A model generated the notes under the pieces. The model was not told where the DNA came from. It ran no database searches and was given only the letters and a program-made list of their open reading frames with translations. 64,000 bases of DNA from Bacillus sp. N1-1. GTDB taxonomy: Bacteria > Bacillota > Bacilli > Bacillales > Guptibacillaceae. Positions 59,475 through 64,000 of this stretch are shown here, in pieces. The translations under genes were made by a program, and so were the position numbers. The stretch spans positions 3,224,001-3,288,000 of the forward strand of contig NZ_CP046564.1 of assembly GCF_009818105.1 (NCBI RefSeq), written 5' to 3'. The stretch's first letter is position 1; each line of letters opens with the position of its first letter.

Positions 59475-60815
59475 ATGACATCCGTCTCAACAGAACATAT
59501 TAAAAACACAAGAAACTATTTACGTAAACAAACGTTACAAATGATTATTGAACAATTTGATTTTACGTTAATGCAACTTACGAAATCTGAACGTAAAACG
59601 AAATATAGTAAGATGAGCGAAAGTCCTTTTAGCTTCTTTCGTGGCAGCGCGTATTTGTATTATTATGATGTTACACAAATACCTTTTCATTACCATACAC
59701 CAGATGATAAACCAACGTGGTTAATGGGAGACCTTCACTTCGACAACTTTAGTGCTTTTCGGAATGAAGATGGTGAGAATGTCTTTGATGTAGATGATTT
59801 TGACGAGGGATATCTCGGTTCTTATCTGTACGATTTACTTAGAATGACCGTTAGTATTCGACTTTATGCGGAAGACTTAGGTTATTCAGAAAGTGACCAA
59901 TCAAAACTAGTAAGTACGTATATTAAGAATTATGTGAAACAACTTCAAGCATTCGAAAATGGAGAGGAAAGGCCTGTTGCTTTTCAATTCACAGAAAAAA
60001 ACACAAAGGGACCAATCAAGAAACGTATAAAAAAACTTGAAGATCGTTCTCCGACCCACTCGCTTAATAAACAAACTCACATTAACAGTGATGGTGAACG
60101 AAAATTCATCCGTACCGGCGATAAATTAAATGCGATCAGTGAAGCTGAAAAGACTCAGGTAAGAAACGCATGGGAAGCATACACAAAAACATTGAAAGAC
60201 GAGATTGACGAAAGCCTGAGACATTATGAAATAAAAGATATCGTTGAGAAAAAAGGAACTGGTATTGGTTCTACTGGGTTAAAACGCTACCTTATCCTCG
60301 TTCACGGTGAAAGTGCTGAAGATCATTTAACTGATCTTATCCTGGAAATTAAGGAAGCTCGCACACCTATTCCAGCTTATTTCTTCCCATATGACCAGGC
60401 TTTTTGGGATATAAATAAACATGAAGGTCTGAGGGTAATTAAAACTCAACAAGCCATGCACCATAAGCAAGACCCTCACCTTGGTTACGTTACAATTGGC
60501 GATAAAGAATTTTATGTAAGAGAAAAATCGCCTTATACAAAGGAAATTGAGCCAAAACATATAAAAGAATACAAACATCTTAAACAAACCGTTAAGACGA
60601 TGGCTCAAATTTCTGCCAAAATTCATGCTCGAGCTGATTCCGACATCGATCACCATTATTTAACCTACCATAGTGAAACAGAAATTCTTCGCGTGATTGA
60701 TGACTGGAAAAACCTACGCAATGAAGTGAATGAATGGGCCACTTTTTATCAAAAACGTGTAAAAAATGACTATGATATTTTCATAGAATGGTGCAAAGAG
60801 AAAAACTATATTTAA
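59475..60815 (+). CDS. DUF2252 family protein
   Basis: A 446-residue soluble protein. The DUF2252 blocks are clear: SPFSFFRGSAYLYYYD near residue 55, WLMGDLHFDNFSAF (near 88), FDVDDFDEGYLGSYLYDLLR (near 110), GIGSTGLKRYLILVHG, and the C-terminal HARADSDIDHHYLTYH. The DLHFDNF and DVDDFDE motifs look like those of aminoglycoside-kinase-like enzymes, but no activity is known to me. ATG 59475 after AAAGGAGGAAGCAAC. Single gene with a terminator. Confidence 0.86.
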   Translation: MTSVSTEHIKNTRNYLRKQTLQMIIEQFDFTLMQLTKSERKTKYSKMSESPFSFFRGSAYLYYYDVTQIPFHYHTPDDKPTWLMGDLHFDNFSAFRNEDGENVFDVDDFDEGYLGSYLYDLLRMTVSIRLYAEDLGYSESDQSKLVSTYIKNYVKQLQAFENGEERPVAFQFTEKNTKGPIKKRIKKLEDRSPTHSLNKQTHINSDGERKFIRTGDKLNAISEAEKTQVRNAWEAYTKTLKDEIDESLRHYEIKDIVEKKGTGIGSTGLKRYLILVHGESAEDHLTDLILEIKEARTPIPAYFFPYDQAFWDINKHEGLRVIKTQQAMHHKQDPHLGYVTIGDKEFYVREKSPYTKEIEPKHIKEYKHLKQTVKTMAQISAKIHARADSDIDHHYLTYHSETEILRVIDDWKNLRNEVNEWATFYQKRVKNDYDIFIEWCKEKNYI

Positions 60816-60816
60816 A

Positions 60817-60848
60817 TAAAAGCCTGCCGAATTTGGCAGGCTTTTATT
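60817..60848. terminator. Bidirectional terminator (60.8 kb)
   Basis: AAAAGCCTGCC-GAATTT-GGCAGGCTTTT between the DUF2252 gene and the leftward YczE-like gene. Confidence 0.86.
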
Positions 60849-61485
60849 AAGCAGATTGATTTGAAGACATTGGGTTTTGATAAGTTAAAACAGTTTCTAG
60901 CAATGCTTTACATTGAGGCATCGAAAATTGAATCATTTTACCGAGCATAAAAGCAATGACAATACTTCCAATTCCAACAGGCCCTCCAAGTAACCAACCC
61001 AAAAGCAACACAGCGATTTCAATCCCATTTCTTACCCAATCAATGCGCCAGCCCGTTTTTTCTACAATCAAGAGCATAATTCCATCTCGTGGTCCTGCCC
61101 CAAGACCAGAGGTTACATATAAACCGATACCATATCCGAGAACAACAATACCTACTATAAATACAATTCCCTGAGAAAGCAGCGTCACTGGATCCGGGAG
61201 AATATATAGGAAGAAATCAATGAATAAACCGAGCAAAAGCATATTTAGAAAAGCGCCTAATTGCGGCAGTGATTTTGTGTACAGTGATGTGCATGCAAGT
61301 ATTATAAATCCAGTAATGATAGACCAGCTACCAATCGTTAAACCAAATTGCTTAAATAATCCATAGTGAAAGACGTCCCATGGACCAATTCCAAATGTTT
61401 TACCTTTAATAGTCATGGCGATGCCTAGACCAAGTACGGCGAGACCTACGAAGAAAAATCCCCACCGAATGATTTTATTTCGCAC
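60847..61485 (-). CDS. YczE/YyaS-family membrane protein
   Basis: A 212-residue membrane protein with five or six spans. GIGPWDVFHYGL near residue 35, VTSGLGAGPRDGIMLL near 125 and GGPVGIGSI near 165 are typical for the YczE/YyaS/YitT-like family. GTG start at 61485 (MRNKIIRWG), 7 bases after GAGAGGGGC; an upstream ATG frame lacks a site. In B. subtilis YczE is linked to surfactin/bacillaene synthesis by genetics, but no peptide synthetase is nearby here. Confidence 0.82.
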   Translation of the reverse strand: MRNKIIRWGFFFVGLAVLGLGIAMTIKGKTFGIGPWDVFHYGLFKQFGLTIGSWSIITGFIILACTSLYTKSLPQLGAFLNMLLLGLFIDFFLYILPDPVTLLSQGIVFIVGIVVLGYGIGLYVTSGLGAGPRDGIMLLIVEKTGWRIDWVRNGIEIAVLLLGWLLGGPVGIGSIVIAFMLGKMIQFSMPQCKALLETVLTYQNPMSSNQSA

Positions 61486-61656
61486 AAAAAAAGCCCCTCT
61501 CAAACAGAACAATTTCAAACCTTTGAAACTATATCACAGGAATGAAAACATAAAAACCACTCGGTAAACTAGGGAATGCTTCAATTAAATCTTTTTCCAT
61601 TACTCGAAGTAAAATGTACGTTTCAGCGAAAAGAATTAAATAGATTACGAGACAAA

Positions 61657-61692
61657 AAAAACTGCCTGATGATGTCATCAGGCAGTTGTGAT
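61657..61692 (-). terminator. Terminator of the 3D-domain gene
   Basis: On the minus strand ACTGCCTGATGA-CA-TCATCAGGCAGT followed by TTTTTTTG. Confidence 0.88.
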
Positions 61693-61703
61693 CTTCCATT
61701 TAA

Positions 61704-62642
61704 TTAGTCAAGTACTGTTACAGTAACTGTCTTACGACCAAAGTCTAGTGCATCTTGGCGATCAGCCATGAATAAATCAACTCGGTTACCCTGGATTGCG
61801 CCGCCAGTATCTCCAGCAACTGCTTCTCCGTAACCTTCTACATGTACTTTAGAACCTAGTGGGATTACATCAGGGTCAACAGCGATTACTTTTTGATTAG
61901 GATTAGCTCTCAAATCAATACCAGTAGCTGTTACACCAGAGCATCCTGTACAGAATGCAGTGTAAGCTGTTGCTTCCATTTGAATTTCTTGTCCACTTGC
62001 CTGTGAAGACTTACTTTCAGTGTTTGATTCTTTAGCAGGCGTGGAATTAGAAGTAGTAGATGTTTGAACTGCTTCCTTATTTGCAGCCTCTTTCTTAGCA
62101 GGTGCTTTTGGAGCAGGAGCACTACCACCGTTTAATACAGACCAAGTGTTCTTACCTGCAATACCATCTACTGATAGACCGTTATCTGCTTGGAACGCAC
62201 GAACGGCTTGTTCAGTGATCGGACCATAAATTCCGTCTACTGTATAGTTATAGTAACCACCAAGCTCTTCTTGTAGCGCTTGTACCTGATGACCGCGGTC
62301 ACCTTGAACTAGCGTACGCATAGCTTGTCCATTATTTACGCTTTGCATTGCTGAAAATGTATTTGGACCTGCGATGCCGTCAACTGCAAGACCGTGTTCT
62401 TTTTGGAATTGCTTTACAGCACCTTCAGTAATTGATCCGTAGTATCCTGTAGATTCATCATAGTTGAAATACCCTTTGGCAGACAGTACATCCTGTAACT
62501 CGACAACGTCGCCGTGTTTTTCACCATAAGAAAGTGTTTGATCTCCTAGTGCCGCCTCTGAAACTACTGGACTAGCAAACATCATTCCAGCTAGTGCTGT
62601 GGATGTAACCACGTTTCTTACAATGTTTTTACGAGCTACCAT
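61704..62642 (-). CDS. Secreted cell-wall protein: two peptidoglycan-binding domains plus 3D (YocH-like) domain
   Basis: A 312-residue secreted protein. Signal peptide to about residue 31 (SPVVSEAA). Two PG_binding_1 domains: ~40-95 (SYGEKHGDVVELQDVLSAKG ... DGIAGPNTFSAM) and ~103-160 (QGDRGHQVQALQEELGG ... DGIAGKNTWSVL). A Ser/Thr/Lys-rich linker follows. The C-terminal 3D domain (~222-312) has TAYTAFCTGCSG, GSKVHVEGYGEAVAGDTGGAI and RVDLFMADRQDALDFG with the three Asp of a lytic transglycosylase-like site. Likely a cell wall hydrolase or Rpf/Sps-type factor. Start ATG 62642 after AGGAGGAATGTATAC. A WalR-like box lies upstream. Confidence 0.88.
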   Translation of the reverse strand: MVARKNIVRNVVTSTALAGMMFASPVVSEAALGDQTLSYGEKHGDVVELQDVLSAKGYFNYDESTGYYGSITEGAVKQFQKEHGLAVDGIAGPNTFSAMQSVNNGQAMRTLVQGDRGHQVQALQEELGGYYNYTVDGIYGPITEQAVRAFQADNGLSVDGIAGKNTWSVLNGGSAPAPKAPAKKEAANKEAVQTSTTSNSTPAKESNTESKSSQASGQEIQMEATAYTAFCTGCSGVTATGIDLRANPNQKVIAVDPDVIPLGSKVHVEGYGEAVAGDTGGAIQGNRVDLFMADRQDALDFGRKTVTVTVLD

Positions 62643-62954
62643 GTATACATTCCTCCTGAGAGTTTTAATATTGGTGTTGTTTTTTGTTTCTCTCAATCAC
62701 CCATGTCCCACATGATAACAGGCAAATATAACACAGCGATTTTAGTCCAATAACAAGTCGGTTACATAAATATGACAGATTAATACGGTTTTTATAAACT
62801 TTGCACAATATAGTACCATATACCCATTTACGTCATGTCTTTATTACAAATATGTCAAAAAACCAGTAAAAACCCTATCTTTAGGTTCTTCACAAAGAAC
62901 AAAACTCTATCAAATTTTTTAAAACAAACTATTGCTTTCTATTTATTAGGTCTT
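62643..62954. other. Intergenic region upstream of the 3D-domain gene
   Basis: About 310 bases, very AT-rich, between two leftward genes. It holds the WalR-like box (62761-62777) and, near 62943-62970, a weak hairpin (AGGTT/AACCT type) that might end cydC. No coding frame with a ribosome binding site was found. Confidence 0.55.
62761..62777 (-). promoter_or_regulatory. WalR-like box
   Basis: On the minus strand TGTCAT-ATTTA-TGTAAC. The WalR consensus is TGTWAH-N5-TGTWAH, so 11 of 12 bases match. In B. subtilis WalR activates yocH, which also encodes a 3D-domain wall protein. Confidence 0.55.
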
Positions 62955-64000
62955 TTAACCTATTATCTTTTCTGTCATATGAGAGTTCTTTAATTGAAAA
63001 GGAGCATCTAATTCATAAAGTCTTCTATAGCGGTCGCTCGACATTAGCAGTTCATCATGCTTTCCTTCCATTACAATTTCACCATCTTCCATAAATGCAA
63101 TATGATCCATTCTTTTCATCCCTACAAGATGATGCGTTACCCAAACGACCGTTTTCTTCTCAAGTACTTGAAAGATCGTAGAGCGCAAGGCTTGCTCTGT
63201 TCGTGAGTCGAGTCCAACTATTGGTTCATCTAGTAAAACAACGGCTGTCTCTTGTAAAAGAATACGAGCAAGGGCAATGCGCTGACGCTCTCCTCCTGAG
63301 AATCGCATACCCGCTTCTTGCATAGACGTTTGATAGCCTTCAGGTAATGCAACAATAAAGTCATGAAGTTGGACTCTTTTCGCAGCTTCATAGACCTCTT
63401 CATCTGTAGCAGATGGCTTACCTAGTCGAATATTATTCAATACGGATGTATCAAAAAGATAAGGGTGTTGGTTTAACACACTTAAGTGTCTTTTCTCTGC
63501 CTTATCCTCTAGTACCTCTACTCCATTTATTAATAGACTCCCTTCAGAGGGAGAAGATATTCCTTGAAGAATCTTCACAAACGTGGTCTTTCCAGAGCCA
63601 CTTGGTCCAAGAATAGCAAGATTCGTACCTTGAGGAATATTGAAACTAATCCCTTTCAGAATATGTTGCCCTTCTTTTGTTTGATATCCAATCTGGTTAC
63701 AACTAAGATCACAGCTGTTCCAGATACTGCTCTCACCTTCTCTTTCTTCTAGAGAAGAGGACGCTTCTGACAATGTTTTTAGTCGATTGATTGAATCTTC
63801 ATATCCAGGAAGTTCACTCACAGCATCAGAGAGTGGCAGAAAAGCCTCCGTTAATGGAAAAAGAATCAGCACGAATGCTGCAATTAAGGTCCGAGCCATT
63901 TCCCCATCCTGGCTGCCTGTCCAAACTCACATAGACATTACGATACCTGCGACAACACACTGCGCCATAAAATTCCGATAAGAAACAAAAGTAGAACGAT
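62955..64000 (-). pseudogene. cydC: CydC-type ABC half-transporter, 3' part, interrupted by an in-frame TGA
   Basis: C-terminal part of the cytochrome bd assembly exporter CydC (thiol/haem exporter with CydD); the gene runs off the right edge. The ATPase domain is intact: Walker A GPSGSGKTT, signature FSGGERQR, Walker B VVLLDEPIVGLD, switch His in WVTHHL. The typical CydC stretch LFPLTEAFLPLSDAVSELPGY precedes it. A TGA at 63927-63929 breaks the frame in the last part of the membrane domain (...VVAGIVMSM-stop-VWTGSQDGEM...), most simply a changed Trp codon. An internal start (ATG 63899) would lack most of the membrane domain. It may be a decayed gene or a sequence error. Confidence 0.75.

Overview
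The window is a 64 kb AT-rich stretch of a low-GC Gram-positive chromosome. Gene content points to an endospore-forming member of the Bacillaceae: a metK/pckA pair headed by a SAM-I riboswitch, the menFDHBEC operon, ytxG-ytxH, Spo0F, a sporulenol-type triterpene cyclase, a YjcZ-type mini-protein, and SigB-, Fnr-, CcpN- and WalR-like sites of Bacillus type. Ribosome binding sites are strong (AGGAGG-like) and most genes end in intrinsic terminators. I saw no rRNA, tRNA, CRISPR array, prophage or insertion sequence. Genus cannot be fixed from the sequence alone.

Layout. 1-2900: 5' part of metK (leftward) behind a SAM riboswitch with attenuator, a tandem array of a 119-bp stem-loop repeat, then pckA with a CcpN-type operator. 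3100-6700: ABC importer (ytlA-ytlC-ytlD-like) and a cation diffusion facilitator. 6760-14050: Nudix hydrolase, lipoprotein, EcsB-like permease, several micro-proteins (some behind SigB-type promoters), a UvrD-family helicase, a DUF3817 protein. 14095-24043: menaquinone synthesis, namely menF-D-H-B-(terminator)-E-C on the minus strand, then menA and a YdiI-like hotdog thioesterase that probably supplies the DHNA-CoA hydrolase step on the plus strand; the thioesterase gene is bracketed by copies of the 119-bp repeat. 24205-36002: zinc-ribbon mini-protein, nuclease lipoprotein, DUF3231 protein, a BmrC/BmrD-like heterodimeric drug exporter with a leader peptide and two terminators, M42 peptidase, sugar kinase, aldehyde dehydrogenase, SpeD, triterpene cyclase. 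36134-44975: unknown membrane protein, proC, a ba3-type oxidase operon facing a [4Fe-4S] Fnr-like regulator with Fnr boxes at both, a MobA-like protein, a CapA protein, a decayed SDR gene, YuiD. 44976-50520: an orphan structured transcript, DEAD-box helicase, AIM24-family protein, Spo0F, ytxGH, HD hydrolase. 50525-64000: DUF418 protein, ECF sigma/anti-sigma pair, DUF2254, ICMT-like protein, proBA, OYE-family oxidoreductase, DUF2252, YczE-like protein, a 3D-domain cell wall protein with a WalR-like box, and the 3' part of cydC carrying an in-frame TGA.

Themes. Respiration dominates: the complete chorismate-to-menaquinone set, a ba3 oxidase, Fnr and cydC. Stress and cell-envelope genes (SigB-type promoters, ECF pair, exporter with attenuator, 3D protein) are interleaved with central metabolism. 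Proline synthesis is split (proC near 38 kb, proBA near 56 kb).

The least explained signals are two non-coding arrays, each of five units on a 20-bp (two helical turns) period, with different sequences but the same skeleton (23350-23450 and 40940-41039); the 119-bp hairpin repeat family with compensatory stem changes; and a promoter-driven, hairpin-rich orphan RNA at about 45021-45340.
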